Assembly (NCBI GenBank): GCA_030407315.1
Contig: JALQPE010002232.1
Location: 1-64,000 of the forward strand
Direction: 5' to 3'
Length of the DNA stretch: 64,000 nt
Origin: Asparagopsis taxiformis
Taxonomy: Eukaryota > Rhodophyta > Florideophyceae > Bonnemaisoniales > Bonnemaisoniaceae
Of this stretch, positions 10,372-20,726 are shown in pieces (position 1 is the stretch's first letter; each line of letters opens with the position of its first letter). The notes under the pieces were generated by a model that was not told the DNA's origin, ran no database searches, and worked only from the letters and a program-made list of their open reading frames with translations. The position numbers and the translations under genes are program-made.

Positions 10372-13300
10372 TCACGTTGTTGCTCGTCGCACGCGTGCGA
10401 AGTATCGAGAGACGCTCTCTTCAGATACGTTCCGGCGGGGTTCCCACGTAGGGTTACGATACCCGACCCACTTCACGAGGAAGTCTAACGTTCCGTCCTC
10501 GTTCACGCGGTGGTTGAGTAGGTCGTCTACTACATACGCCGGACCGTCGCGGTTCTTGTCGAGGTCTGCCTCGGTGGCATCGTATGGCTCCGGCGGGGGC
10601 GCGTTCGCCGGCGTTGGCGCGTACGCAACGCGGTCCGAGTTGACACGTTCAACTACGTCTCCTCGTTGGATGACGAACGTTCGTACGTCGTTACGTAGTA
10701 CGCGGAACGGTCCCAACGCGTGGTTGCCGAGCTTCGTGCCCTTCGTGGTCCCGTCCGTCGGGTCGATGAATACGTATTCTCCCGCGCGGATGTTTCGATT
10801 CGAGACACGGACTCGTTTGTCGAAATTTCGTTTATAACGTGCCTGCGCGGCCTTCAGCGTTCGATACGCGTTGTCCATCGTTGTGGCGAGCTCACGAACG
10901 TAAGTGGCTCGCCCTCCCCCGTCGGGTAGTTCGCGGTTCGTTACCGACGTGTGTAGCGCCAACGGTGGCGGTGGATTCGTGAGAATCAAATCGAAGGGCG
11001 TCGTGCCCGTGCTCGAATGCACATGCGTGTTGTACGCAAACGTTAACGCCGATGCGTATCGATCCCAGTCGTTCTGGTTTTCGTTCACGTAATTGCGCAG
11101 CATCGCCAGGATCGTCCTGTTGTAGCGCTCCACCTGCCCGTTCGTTTGGGGGTGGTACGTCGACGTGAAGACGTTCGTTACGCCAATCTCGTTGCAGACG
11201 CGCTGGAAGAACTTAGCAGCGAACTGCTTTCCGTTATCGCTTATGAGCGTCCGTGGGGGTCCATACGAGAAGACCCACGCGTTGACGAACGCGCTCGCCA
11301 CGTTGGCGGAATCGATATTACGTAGAGGTACGACTCTGGTTAGCTTCGTGAAGCGGTCCGTTATCACGAGAATAAATCGGTTGCCACGCGTGGTCTTCGT
11401 CAGCGGACCTAGTATGTCGATACATAGGTCTCGCAGCGGCTCCGTGGCCGGGAATAAACGTAACGGGTTCGTCCGTTTGCGAAGCTTCACGCGGTTCTTC
11501 GCACATCCAACGCAGTTTCGTACCGTTGCGTGGATGTCGGCGGCCATCGCGGGCCAGTAGTACGTCCTCCGTAGGGTATAGTACATACGCGTTTGCCCGG
11601 GATGTCCAGCGAGGACGTGGTGGTGCGTTAACTCCAGCAGCCGCGGCCGTAACGAAGCCGGCACAACGATTTGTGTACGTTCCTCATCGTGAGGGTTCCG
11701 GCGTCGGAGTAGGCCATCGTGGCCTTCGAAGAATGCAGCGTCCTGCGTCTCGGACTGTCGTGTCAGTATCGTTTGACAGAACGCGTCCTCGCGTTGAGCT
11801 TCGATAAGCTCGTCCCTCGTAATGGGAAGCTGAACGTCAGCTGGTGGCACGCGTGCCGAATCGTCTTCAGCAGCGCGCTGTTCGTCGAGGAAATCCGGTT
11901 CCTCGTCAAGAACGTCATCGAGCGACGCGTCGCGGTTGAACTCGAGGCCATCGTGGCCAGCCGTCGTGGCTGATGTTCGTTCATCACGAGTCTCGTTCGA
12001 CGGGTCGTCGTGACCCCTGGCATTCGTTGCCTTTTTACGTACGGACGTCGTTCGTCCTTGCCCATTTCGTGTGGGTTGTCGCCGACTGCGAGTCGTCACG
12101 AGGACCGCGTCCCCGTACGATGGTACGTCATCGTCGACGGGTCGACCGTCGTCATACGTAGATATCACACGTGATAAAGCGTCAGGTACCTGGTGCACGC
12201 GCCCAGGCCTGTACGTGACTTCGAAATCGAATTCGGCAACGCGTAGCCTCCATCGTAGTAGTCGTCCGGACGCGTCCGTTAACGTCATCAGCCAACGTAA
12301 GGCTTCGTGGTCCGTACGTACGGTAAATCGTTGACCCTCTACGTAGGGTCGGAGCGACGTTATCGCCCAAACGACGGAGTAGCACTCGCGCTCCGTTGCC
12401 GAGTAACCGCGTTCGGTTTCGTTAAGGGTCTTCGACCAGTACCCAATCGGCACCCATTCGTTGGGCTTATCTTCGTTTTGCTGCTGGAGCAACGTAGCTC
12501 CCAGCTGATACGCCGACGCGTCGGTATCGATCATGAACGGACGTCCCGCCTTCGGAAGGTGCAATACTGGTGGCGACACCAGTATTGTCTTCAACGTTTC
12601 GAACGCATTCGTTTGCGCGTTTGTTGGGTTCGTCCAATCGGGGGAAGCGTCCTTCTTCAACATCGTGTTGAGTGGCCGAGCGATCTCGGCATACGCCTTT
12701 ACGAAACGGCGGTAAACGTTGGCCGCGCCCAAAAACGATCGACATTGCGTCTTGTCGCGTGGGAACGTAGCCGTACGAAAGGCTTCCTTGTTCCGAGCTG
12801 CGACGTGCAGCTTCCCTGGGGTAATCACGTGCCCCAGGTAGTCAACTCGTGGTTGAAAGAACGAGCACTTCGTGAGCTTTAACGTTACTCCCGCTGCGCG
12901 TAGCAGGGAAAGCACCTGGTCAACGTGACCCAGGTGAGACTCGAGGTCTTTCGAAAAGACGATTACGTCGTCTAAGTAGACCAGGCACGATTGCCAACGT
13001 ACTCCGGAGAGGATGATGTCCAACGTCCGCTGAAACGTAGCGGGGGCATTTCGTAGCCCGAATGGCATTCGCACGTAGCGATACGTTCCCATGAAAGACG
13101 TAAACGTTGTCTTATCACGGTCCTCGGCGGAGACGGGCACTTGCCAGTAACCGGCGTTACAATCGAGTGTCGTGAAGATGGCGGCGTCGCCCAACGAATC
13201 AAGGCAGTCTTCCATACGAGGAAGCGGGTACGAATCAGCGATCGTTTTCGCGTTCAAACGCCTGTAATCGACACAGAAACGTAAGGATCCGTCCTTCTTC

Positions 13301-14961
13301 GGCACCAACACGATTGGTGACGCCCATTCGCTGGACGCGGGTTCGATAACCCCTTCGTTGAGCATCTTCGTGATCTGCTCCTCGGCTATCGTACGTAAAG
13401 CCGGACCCTGACGATAGGGCATTGAACGTATGGGCCGCGTGCCCGGTTCGAGTTCGATTCGATGCTCCGTAGCATTGATTTCGCCGAGGCGTCCGCTCGT
13501 CCACATTGACGAATGTGTAGCTAGCATCTCGTTGATGCGCTTTCGTAAATCCTCGTCGTCGAGGTGCGACAAATCGATTGTCGACTGCCAATCCGTGGCG
13601 GGGTCGTTCCCCTTTTCGTTGACCAACGGGTCTGGCGTTTCGTCGCCCAACCCGTTCGTATTCGTCCGCGTCGTCGCGTCGACTAGCGGTAGGTTCAAAA
13701 CCTTCGCGAGGGCTTCGCCGCCCTCACGCTTGAGTGGGACGATTCCCAACGGGGAGCGTACCGCGTACGCAATCGTTGCGCCTTTCGGCAATTCGCGGTC
13801 CTTCTTCGTGAAGTTCGACACGATGATAGAGAACGTCTCTCTCGGTCCTACGTCGACCACTCCGTTGGCTATGCGCAGCCCATGCCGGAATTGCACCGAC
13901 GCTTTCGGTTCGAGGAACACGAGTCCGGTCGCATCCGTCGTCACGTTGACGGTCCGTTGCGACATCGCCGGTACACGCGTGTACTTCGTCAGGCGAACCG
14001 AGAACGTTCGGCTCGGCCTATTCGAGGCCGCGTTACGCTCGCGGCGTTTCGGGGGCTCCACGTTTGGATTCGTCTCCTCCCCCTCCTCGTACGGAGTCGT
14101 CGTATCGCCCTCCGCGATAATGGGTATCGTATCCCCCCGATGGAGGTCGATTGTCTGCGCTCGACAGCGTATAGCATCGACATGCTTCGACATGAACGAC
14201 GTGCCCATTATAACGGGGACAGCCAGCGTGTTGGCTACGAAGAATTTTACGCGGAACAGCGAGTTCCCCAGCCTGACACGAAGCAGGATGGCGCCTTCGA
14301 TAGGCAAACGTCGCCCGTTGGCGTCTCCGAGCTTCGGCAGCTCTTCGTCACGTAGACAGCGGTCGACCCAGTCGTAGGGTAGTAAACTTGTTCGTATCAA
14401 GTTGTAGCCGCTGCACGTATCCATCGCGATGGTAATCGCCCTCATCACGTTGAGGTCTAGTCCGATCGTTCCGGATACGATATAATGCTTCGACGCAAGT
14501 AGGCACGTATGCCCGTCGAGGACCAACGGTTCGGTCCTGACCGGCGCGCGGTCTACGTCTTCGCTAGCGGTTCGTCGCTTCATCGTGTGAGCCCGTATGG
14601 CTTCTTTTGCGTCGACACGCTTCGTATAAGCCGCGTGTTTGGCTTTCTCGCGCTCGGAAGCGTCGTGCTTCCGGGTAGCGCGTCTCGCTCGTCTGCGAGG
14701 CTTCCTCTTCGTGTGAGGTTCGTTCGTCCCGTCGGACTTCGTTTCTTCCCCCACGTCGGGTGTCGTGTGACTCGAGTTGGCCTTCGCGGCCGTGAGCTTT
14801 ACGTAACTCTCGTTCATCGGTGAGCCTGCGGAGGACCAATCATCGACGTCGGTCGTCCCCCTTTTACGTAAGGGTTCAGGCGATGTGGGTGGCTCGTGAC
14901 CTACATCGCCTGGTCGTTTCCCGGCGCGGGGCCGTTCGACACGTTGTCGTCGTGAGCCCAC
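10372..14961 (-). CDS. pol: Pol polyprotein of A1 (protease-RT-RNase H-integrase-chromodomain)
   Basis: 1529 open codons. The first in-frame GTG at 14961 is probably not used: the frame overlaps the end of gag by 61 bp in the -1 frame, with a GGGAAAC slippery site at 14922-14916, so Pol is expected as a Gag-Pol fusion. Domains in order: aspartic protease near residue 181 with D-T-C-S-G-Y-N-L-I in place of the usual D-T-G; reverse transcriptase with catalytic Y-L-D-D (Asp 664 and 665); RNase H with M-I-D-T-D-A-S; integrase with an H-H-C-C zinc region near 1112-1160 (N-C-V-G-C) and the D, D, E core (I-S-D-N-G, Q-V-E-R-Y-N); and a C-terminal chromodomain (F-L-V-K-W-V-G-Y) near 1475-1525, which in this class steers integration to marked chromatin. 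No internal stop; apparently competent apart from the unusual protease motif. Confidence 0.97.
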   Translation of the reverse strand: MGSRRQRVERPRAGKRPGDVGHEPPTSPEPLRKRGTTDVDDWSSAGSPMNESYVKLTAAKANSSHTTPDVGEETKSDGTNEPHTKRKPRRRARRATRKHDASEREKAKHAAYTKRVDAKEAIRAHTMKRRTASEDVDRAPVRTEPLVLDGHTCLLASKHYIVSGTIGLDLNVMRAITIAMDTCSGYNLIRTSLLPYDWVDRCLRDEELPKLGDANGRRLPIEGAILLRVRLGNSLFRVKFFVANTLAVPVIMGTSFMSKHVDAIRCRAQTIDLHRGDTIPIIAEGDTTTPYEEGEETNPNVEPPKRRERNAASNRPSRTFSVRLTKYTRVPAMSQRTVNVTTDATGLVFLEPKASVQFRHGLRIANGVVDVGPRETFSIIVSNFTKKDRELPKGATIAYAVRSPLGIVPLKREGGEALAKVLNLPLVDATTRTNTNGLGDETPDPLVNEKGNDPATDWQSTIDLSHLDDEDLRKRINEMLATHSSMWTSGRLGEINATEHRIELEPGTRPIRSMPYRQGPALRTIAEEQITKMLNEGVIEPASSEWASPIVLVPKKDGSLRFCVDYRRLNAKTIADSYPLPRMEDCLDSLGDAAIFTTLDCNAGYWQVPVSAEDRDKTTFTSFMGTYRYVRMPFGLRNAPATFQRTLDIILSGVRWQSCLVYLDDVIVFSKDLESHLGHVDQVLSLLRAAGVTLKLTKCSFFQPRVDYLGHVITPGKLHVAARNKEAFRTATFPRDKTQCRSFLGAANVYRRFVKAYAEIARPLNTMLKKDASPDWTNPTNAQTNAFETLKTILVSPPVLHLPKAGRPFMIDTDASAYQLGATLLQQQNEDKPNEWVPIGYWSKTLNETERGYSATERECYSVVWAITSLRPYVEGQRFTVRTDHEALRWLMTLTDASGRLLRWRLRVAEFDFEVTYRPGRVHQVPDALSRVISTYDDGRPVDDDVPSYGDAVLVTTRSRRQPTRNGQGRTTSVRKKATNARGHDDPSNETRDERTSATTAGHDGLEFNRDASLDDVLDEEPDFLDEQRAAEDDSARVPPADVQLPITRDELIEAQREDAFCQTILTRQSETQDAAFFEGHDGLLRRRNPHDEERTQIVVPASLRPRLLELTHHHVLAGHPGQTRMYYTLRRTYYWPAMAADIHATVRNCVGCAKNRVKLRKRTNPLRLFPATEPLRDLCIDILGPLTKTTRGNRFILVITDRFTKLTRVVPLRNIDSANVASAFVNAWVFSYGPPRTLISDNGKQFAAKFFQRVCNEIGVTNVFTSTYHPQTNGQVERYNRTILAMLRNYVNENQNDWDRYASALTFAYNTHVHSSTGTTPFDLILTNPPPPLALHTSVTNRELPDGGGRATYVRELATTMDNAYRTLKAAQARYKRNFDKRVRVSNRNIRAGEYVFIDPTDGTTKGTKLGNHALGPFRVLRNDVRTFVIQRGDVVERVNSDRVAYAPTPANAPPPEPYDATEADLDKNRDGPAYVVDDLLNHRVNEDGTLDFLVKWVGYRNPTWEPRRNVSEESVSRYFARVRRATT
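14883..14922 (-). promoter_or_regulatory. -1 programmed frameshift signal of A1 (gag/pol)
   Basis: On the minus strand the heptamer G-GGA-AAC (14922-14916) sits in the gag frame as X-XXY-YYZ. It is followed after 3 bases by a 10-bp perfect stem (CAGGCGATGT paired with ACATCGCCTG) whose 5' arm reaches the gag stop. The same site and stem are present in A2. Slippage by -1 gives exactly the open pol frame. Confidence 0.85.
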
Positions 14962-17306
14962 GAAGCTCGTTCGTCATCGTGACTCGTTTCCACCTCGAGT
15001 GGTGTTTCGTCAGCGGAGGTCGTCACGTAGACTCCGCTGCGGCCATTACGCTGGCCATTCCGTTCGTTCGCCCACGGGCGGGGGTCACGTCGGTCATTAC
15101 GAAAGTCGCCGCGGCGCCTGTCGAAGGGCCTTCCCCCGTCACGATTGGGGTTTCGGAGTATCGTAGGCGGCGTGCCGTACCTCCGCGGGGTCACGTTCCC
15201 TCGCTCGCCAGGTCGTTCCTGGTTACGTTTAGCCATTCGTTGGCGGAAGTACTCAGCCTGACGTGGGTTGCTCTTCACGTGGAAGAGGTAGTACTTGTAC
15301 GCGAAAAAGATCCGTTGATCTGGCGTCAGACGCGGACACGTAAACGTCGAGTGGCCATCTTCGCGGCATGACCAACACGACAGCGTCCAGTAATCATTCG
15401 GGATTACGGAGTGCGCCAATTGCGTCTGCTCGCTCGTGAGCTTCGGCACGTCCTCGCATGGACGGTTCAATCGAGCTTCGAGCTCGTCCGGCTTTTCGTT
15501 TGCCGTTTTCGTATCGTTGGGCGGCGGCCCGTTCGTGAAGAGGATCGCCTCCAAATTCTCGGCAACGTGAACCGCAGCGAGCGACACGTCGTCGTCGTCC
15601 CTCGCGGGGATGTTCGGGTTACCATCGTGGTAACTGGGCTCGTTAGCCCGTTCATTACGTAAGTACGCGGACTCATCGTAGTCCGCGAACTTCCTCGACT
15701 CGTGGTCGGAAATAGCCAACGTAGGCTTCACCGGAAACCGCACTTTCGGTTTCGCGGCTGACGCGACAGCTGCCGTACGTGCACGGAAGGTCGTTCCTTC
15801 GGCCGTCGCCAATCGTCTCACAACGGTGAGGTCGTTCCTCTCTCGTTCGGGGAGTGACCGGAGTCGTTCCGTCACTGCTGCCCGCGTCGAGGGCAGCAAA
15901 CCACGTACGTAGTGGTGAACGAGGAGTCGATCCGTAAACACGTAGTTACACGCCCGCGTGGCGGTGTCGAGTCTATCAGCGTACTGATTCTCGTCCTCGT
16001 TAGGACTCTGCGTGATCATCGTGACCTTTTCGTAGGCCTCCTGCAGCACGTCGTCTTGCAGGTATCGTTTGATCAACGCGTTGATTACGTGAGGCCACGA
16101 GAACCTCTTCGTCGGATCAGTCGTGATCACACCAGTCGTACACTGGGAATCGTAGAACCGTCGGGCGTCCCCTTCGAGGAAGAAGTGCAGCGCACGTACT
16201 GCCACTCCCTCGCACACTCCGAGTGTGCTGAACCCATCACGTATTTGGGCGAGGAATCCGAGTAACGTAATCGGATTCCGGCCGGAGAACGGCTTTAACG
16301 TAGGGAAAAGTCCCTCCAGCTCACGTTTGAGCTTATGTACGCTTTGACTCTCGTTCACGTAGAGATGTTCACGTACATCGTTAAGTCGGTACATGCGGTA
16401 CGACACCACGTTCGCAAATGCGTCGAGCATTGTCGTGTGCTCTGCCAACGCGTGGCAAACGGGTCCGAGGGCGTTCCCTGGTAAGCGTACCGCGTCGGCA
16501 CGTTCGTTTTCGTGGACTCGCGTGTCCGTCGTGCCGAACGTACCCAGCCACGGAATGTACGTCTCACGTGGCGGGGGAGCTCTCGTATCGAATTGCGCAG
16601 CTCGTGCTGCGTCCGCCGACCGCGCGTGGTCTGGCGTATCGTTAAAACGTAATTGCCTTCGTGGCGTCTCGTCGGGGTTGGCGATGGCTCGTTGCACTGT
16701 CGCCCCCCTTCCGTACGTTGTCGGGGTCGTCGGACCGGGTGTTGGTGGGTATCCTCCCGGAACGGCCGGGGAGGATTGCGAGTTATAGGCGCGCGAGCCT
16801 TCTTCGTAATTCGGATCGCTTCCGCTCGGCGGAGCGGAACGTCCGGCGACGATTTCGTTGAATACTACGACAAACGAGTCGAGTCTTCCCTCCACGGCGG
16901 AGAGGCGGTTTCGTAAATCTTCGTTTTCCCGTTCGAGGGTCGCTGAGCGTTCACGTAACGCACGAGCTTCGCGCTCCGAGACTCCGAGTCTCTGCCTTAC
17001 GGCTTCGTCGACGGCCGCGTCGCTCGCCCTTTCGATGTGACCTCGAAGGTCTTCGTACACTACGCGTAGTGCCGTGGGAGTCACGTTCCCTTCGTTGAGC
17101 TGACCGCGCGTTGCGGGGTCCATACTCACGGACTCAAACGGGCTTACCGTACGTGGTAGCTGGCCGATCGCCTCGATATCCGGCGGGATAGATCGATCAG
17201 TCGCGAAGATCGCTTCTGCTGACAAGGCCACGTCGGCTTCGGCGTCCGCTGACGTTGGCAACGGTTGCCTGGGCGACGCGCTGGAATTCGACACAGCGTA
17301 ATTCAT
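14901..17306 (-). CDS. gag: Gag of A1
   Basis: 801 codons from ATG at 17306 (M-N-Y-A-V-S-N-S-S). It forms the virus-like particle that packages element RNA. There is a probable coiled coil near residues 98-150 (heptad-like E-R-E-N-E-D-L-R-N-R-L), a disordered Pro/Arg region, a retrotransposon Gag core near 325-480 (L-F-P-T-L-K-P-F-S-G, A-L-I-K-R-Y-L), and one CCHC zinc knuckle near 643 (C-W-S-C-R-E-D-G-H-S-T-F-T-C). The tail is basic, Arg/Asn/Gly-rich. Differs from the A2 Gag by one Glu and a few substitutions. Confidence 0.95.
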   Translation of the reverse strand: MNYAVSNSSASPRQPLPTSADAEADVALSAEAIFATDRSIPPDIEAIGQLPRTVSPFESVSMDPATRGQLNEGNVTPTALRVVYEDLRGHIERASDAAVDEAVRQRLGVSEREARALRERSATLERENEDLRNRLSAVEGRLDSFVVVFNEIVAGRSAPPSGSDPNYEEGSRAYNSQSSPAVPGGYPPTPGPTTPTTYGRGATVQRAIANPDETPRRQLRFNDTPDHARSADAARAAQFDTRAPPPRETYIPWLGTFGTTDTRVHENERADAVRLPGNALGPVCHALAEHTTMLDAFANVVSYRMYRLNDVREHLYVNESQSVHKLKRELEGLFPTLKPFSGRNPITLLGFLAQIRDGFSTLGVCEGVAVRALHFFLEGDARRFYDSQCTTGVITTDPTKRFSWPHVINALIKRYLQDDVLQEAYEKVTMITQSPNEDENQYADRLDTATRACNYVFTDRLLVHHYVRGLLPSTRAAVTERLRSLPERERNDLTVVRRLATAEGTTFRARTAAVASAAKPKVRFPVKPTLAISDHESRKFADYDESAYLRNERANEPSYHDGNPNIPARDDDDVSLAAVHVAENLEAILFTNGPPPNDTKTANEKPDELEARLNRPCEDVPKLTSEQTQLAHSVIPNDYWTLSCWSCREDGHSTFTCPRLTPDQRIFFAYKYYLFHVKSNPRQAEYFRQRMAKRNQERPGERGNVTPRRYGTPPTILRNPNRDGGRPFDRRRGDFRNDRRDPRPWANERNGQRNGRSGVYVTTSADETPLEVETSHDDERASWAHDDNVSNGPAPGNDQAM

Positions 17307-17385
17307 AGACCGTCGTCTGTAGCACGTAGCTTTTCGTTAACGTAAAAGAGCTCAACCTCGTTGGTTGTCGTTATGCTCGTAGCAA

Positions 17386-17404
17386 CTTCTAGGTCGAGAG
17401 ACCA
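17386..17404 (-). promoter_or_regulatory. Putative tRNA primer-binding site of A1
   Basis: TGGTCTCTCGACCTAGAAG lies one base inside the 5' LTR on the minus strand. It starts with TGG, as expected for a sequence complementary to a tRNA 3' CCA end. The tRNA was not identified. A2 has a two-base variant (TGGTCTTCCGACC...), and A3 has the A1 form. Confidence 0.6.
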
Positions 17405-17405
17405 G

Positions 17406-18064
17406 TGTGGAACAACGTTAGTTCTAGATAGCTGGTACGAGCTACGGACACGCTGTCCTTACGAAACGAAACGAGCAGTCCACCCGCTGGTGTTTGACTG
17501 TATTGTTAGAACGGTAGAAGGTAGAGTGGTTAGCGAGTAGACACGAGCGTCACGACGCAACAATCCACGCGAGGATTACGTTAGCAAACGAGGTGGTACG
17601 TCACCGGAGGCGCTCTCAACCAAGCCCGGAGGCACTACACGCAATCAGCCTTACGTGCGGCGATGGGTAGGGAGTACGCAGCTCGACGGAGACGAAGCCT
17701 CGTTAGGCAAAACGTAAACGTAAAACGTAGAAGTCAGTCGTAGACTAGAGCCGTTGCTCGATCGTTGTCTTGTCCCCTTTCCCTCCCGGCACGATGCCAA
17801 TACCTATATGGCCACGATGGCATCGCTTTACAGTGTAAACACTGCTCGTAACGTCCCCGAATGGGAAAGGACCTTGTGGGTCACACGTAGGGACCCGTTG
17901 GTCCGTTGGCCGTTGCCAATACGTTCGTTGCACACGTGTGCAGGTTGCGCGCGCGCATGCGCCAGCAATGTTCGTTCATTGCTGTCGCCGGTCGTATCCG
18001 CCGAAATTCGAATTCCGCGGGAAACGTAAATATTTGCAATTTCGGAATTGCCACGTATACTACA
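17406..18064 (-). repeat. 5' LTR of A1
   Basis: 659 bp, TG...CA on either strand. It is followed, in element sense, by the primer-binding region and then the gag start codon about 100 bp further on. Confidence 0.96.
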
Positions 18065-19307
18065 GTCCCCTTCCTCTTCGGAGGATTCCAATTGAATCGG
18101 AGCGCGAGGGGACATCTTAAAAGCCAGTAGAGGCGATGAAGGACGTTGCTAAAAACCCTGAAGGGGGACGAACAAATGGCCTATTGGCTTAAGTCTCCGG
18201 AAGGGAGCTGCGTTATTCAACCCAGGAAGGGGATCGCGAGGCAATTGGCCGGAATGACGAATACAAGCCTCGAATTGGCACCGCTCGCGCGATCACGCGG
18301 CTAATTATTTAGCAGATGGACGCAAAAACCCTTTGAGGGATAATGGAAAGGACGCGAATGCTTGGACGCAGTTGGACACCGAGGGGGTGAATACGCTATT
18401 TCGCGTTAGATCGATGGTGAACCTGTAACAGGTGTTGATTCCAACAGGAAACGGTCGGGCGGAACTCGGAAGAGTCGGATGGACAACAAATTTGGTGTGC
18501 ACGCGCCGCGCGCGGGAAAACTTTGAAATTGCACAATGCAACGGCCACAGCCAAAAATTGTAATTTTTATTTTTTGATTTCTTGATCAAATTTTGTCGGG
18601 ACGACAATCTCTCAGGAGGGTGCCGTGTCGTACCGCCTGGCGGTCCTCCCTGATCGAGCCGTGTCGCTTCCCTATTGGGTGTCCACTTAAGGGATGTGCC
18701 AATCAGAAGGCACCAGCCAACTGGCGTGTTTCCTATACTTGGGACAAGCTAAGGCTGACAAATAACCCCATTCGGGCCTATCGGCCCCGGCCAAGACCCC
18801 ACAAGGGGCAAATTTTAACTTAGGCTGATCAGCCATACATTACAATGTAAGCCTATTGGCGATGACCTCGCGGGTAGGCGAGCGCCAGTAATTGGGTTCT
18901 GATTGGTCACTAACTGTATATTTATTCCTAACCACTAACCCCAGCTTACAGTAGACTTAGTATAAAACTGTCACTGGAATAGCCAGTAGGAACGGTTTCT
19001 AGAGTAACGTAAACTCAAGTGGAATTACGACACATTGGAACAGTGTTCGCATACCTATTGTTCAACCCCTCTCCGGGAAAACCTTAGGGTTAGCCAACAG
19101 CTCGACGGATTACGTCACTTTGCTCCATTAATACGCACCTCGAGTGAGCGCTATAATCGCACAACCCCCTCCGGGTAGCGATACCTTCTCTCATACGAGA
19201 TTACCCGCTGGGTACCTATAAGGCTCATCTGCTCTACCACTTCCTCTACCGAGGCTCGGGACACCTGTCGAGTGGTTTGCCGCTCTAGCGGATTTTCTAC
19301 CTGCTAC
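18065..19307. other. Unassigned stretch right of A1
   Basis: Nothing firmly recognised. A TATA-like AGTATAAAAC lies at 18957-18966. From about 18594 (TGTCGGGACGAC) to about 19307 (CTGCTACA) the sequence has LTR-like ends, but no target duplication or partner was found. It abuts an integrase fragment with no primer-binding site, so an isolated or recombined LTR is only a guess. Confidence 0.3.
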
Positions 19308-19312
19308 AGGAA

Positions 19313-20726
19313 CAGGATGGCCGCATATGGGTTCCGAAAAACAATTTAGAGTTACAGCTCAAGCTCATTGTCATTTCTCATTGTGGCAGCATGGGTCACC
19401 GTGGATTCGCAAGTACGCAGAGTACGCTGACCTCTCAGTTCGTATGGAGAGGTATGCGTAAGGATGTCGAATCCTTGGTGCGGAATTGCTTGCACTGTAT
19501 AGTTTCCCGTACAGGAAAAATGATTCCGCGACCCCTCGCACATGCTCTTCACGGTGAAAAGCCAAATGAAGTCATACACATGGACTATTTGTACATGGGC
19601 AAAGGCAATGAAAGCAAACAGAATGTCCTTATCATACGGGATGACTGTTCTCCGTTTGTGTGGCTTTTTGCCACCGAGGCTGCGACAAGTGACCATGCAG
19701 CTGATGCACTGACCACCTGGATTGGATCGTTCAGTACGGTGGGGTGGCTTGTAACTGATCAAGGTTCTCACTTCAAGAACCAGCTCTTCAACAAAATCAC
19801 GTCGCAGCTACACGTGAAGCATCACTTCACTACTGCGTACTGCCCTTGGGCAAATGGAAGTGTGGAGCGTATATGCAGGGAGGTTTTACGTGCGTGCAGA
19901 TCTCTCTGTAGCGAATGGAAGCTTGCATGTCAGGACTGGCCGTCTACTATCGAATGCGTGCAAAGCATATTAAATTGCTCACCTTTGTAGCGACTAGGTC
20001 TCCGTGATCCTAATACGCCCGGAGTCTATCGCACCCCCATAGAAGTTTTTACAGGCCATACCCCGGTACATCCACTCTTACATGCACTCCCAGTCGCCTC
20101 TTACCAAAACGTGCCCAGCCTCAAAATGGCCCGAGCCCAACAGCTCATCGGAATCACACGAATGCAATCCGCCCTGGACGCAATGCATCGGAATGTTTCG
20201 GAAAGGGTGCGACACGAGCGGCGTCGCCAGATCGAAGCTCACAATCGAAAAACGAATTTGCAGCCCATGAACTTTGGCATAGGTGATTTTGTCTTGGTCA
20301 GGAGATCTATGACTAAAGGCCATAAGCTGAAGCATATGTGGATCGGTCCCCGGCGCATTACTGCAGTTCTGTGAGAACTAATATTTCGGGTAGAAGATCT
20401 TATCACCCTAAAGCACGAAGTGGTCCACGCAAAAAGGCTCCTTCTCTACCGTGCTGATATGGATGGTAAGGAGGTAGAAGAAAGGCTTCTCAGAGCTGCT
20501 GAGCACTCCAACGCAACGTACCAGATGTCCAAGCACTGCGCGCTTTCAGAAGCCGCGGTGGCTCATTCGAGATACAAGTGGAGTGGGAAGGTCTCCCTGA
20601 TGATATTGACCTGACTTGGGAACCTCTTCAAAACATATATGAAGACATGCCTCAGCTTCTTGAGCAGTTCCTGGAAACACCAGGATCTGAGAAACTTAAA
20701 CGGCTAGCAAAGTCTCAGTGCACTTG
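19313..20726 (+). pseudogene. Decayed chromovirus fragment G (integrase to chromodomain)
   Basis: Reads on the plus strand from D-G-R-I-W-V-P-K through an integrase zinc region (C-L-H-C) and a D, D, E core (H-M-D-Y-L-Y-M-G; V-T-D-Q-G-S-H-F; A-N-G-S-V-E-R-I). It continues to a C-terminal chromodomain (V-E-W-E-G-L-P-D-D-I-D-L-T-W) ending near 20726. The frame is broken by TAG at 19988, TGA at 20372 and a shift near 20560. The two nonsense codons are substitutions, so this copy is truly decayed. It belongs to the same lineage as element C (28990-30462). Protease, RT and LTRs are absent. Confidence 0.85.

Larger units (their letters stand above)
4394..18064 (-). mobile_element. Full-length giant Ty3/gypsy chromovirus A1 (13.67 kb) with antisense gene
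   Basis: Bounded by near-identical 657- and 659-bp LTRs (TG...CA) and a perfect 5-bp target-site duplication GTCCC (4389-4393 and 18065-18069). In element sense (minus strand) the order is 5' LTR, primer-binding site, gag, pol (protease, RT, RNase H, integrase, chromodomain), a 2.5-kb non-coding stretch with tandem repeats, an antisense gene, polypurine tract and 3' LTR. Both gag and pol are fully open. The LTRs show no base substitutions and only two homopolymer-length differences, so the insertion is very young. It is much longer than a typical 5-6 kb chromovirus because of the 5.3 kb between pol and the 3' LTR. Confidence 0.97.

Noticed and set aside
9829..10488. 219-codon open frame on the plus strand between the antisense gene and pol of A1
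   Set aside because: Its counterpart in A2 is a different length and sequence (58213-58716), so the frame is not conserved; part of it overlaps pol antisense.
13430..14377. 315-codon open frame antisense to pol in A1 (and its twin 54167-55114 in A2)
   Set aside because: It mirrors a strongly conserved protease-to-RT coding stretch in GC-rich DNA, where antisense frames stay open by codon bias. No start context or promoter, and the translation is Arg/Ser-rich low complexity.
18594..19307. Solo LTR (TGTCGGGACGAC to CTGCTACA)
   Set aside because: No matching flanking duplication, no second copy in the window, and it abuts an integrase fragment directly. Mentioned only as a possibility.
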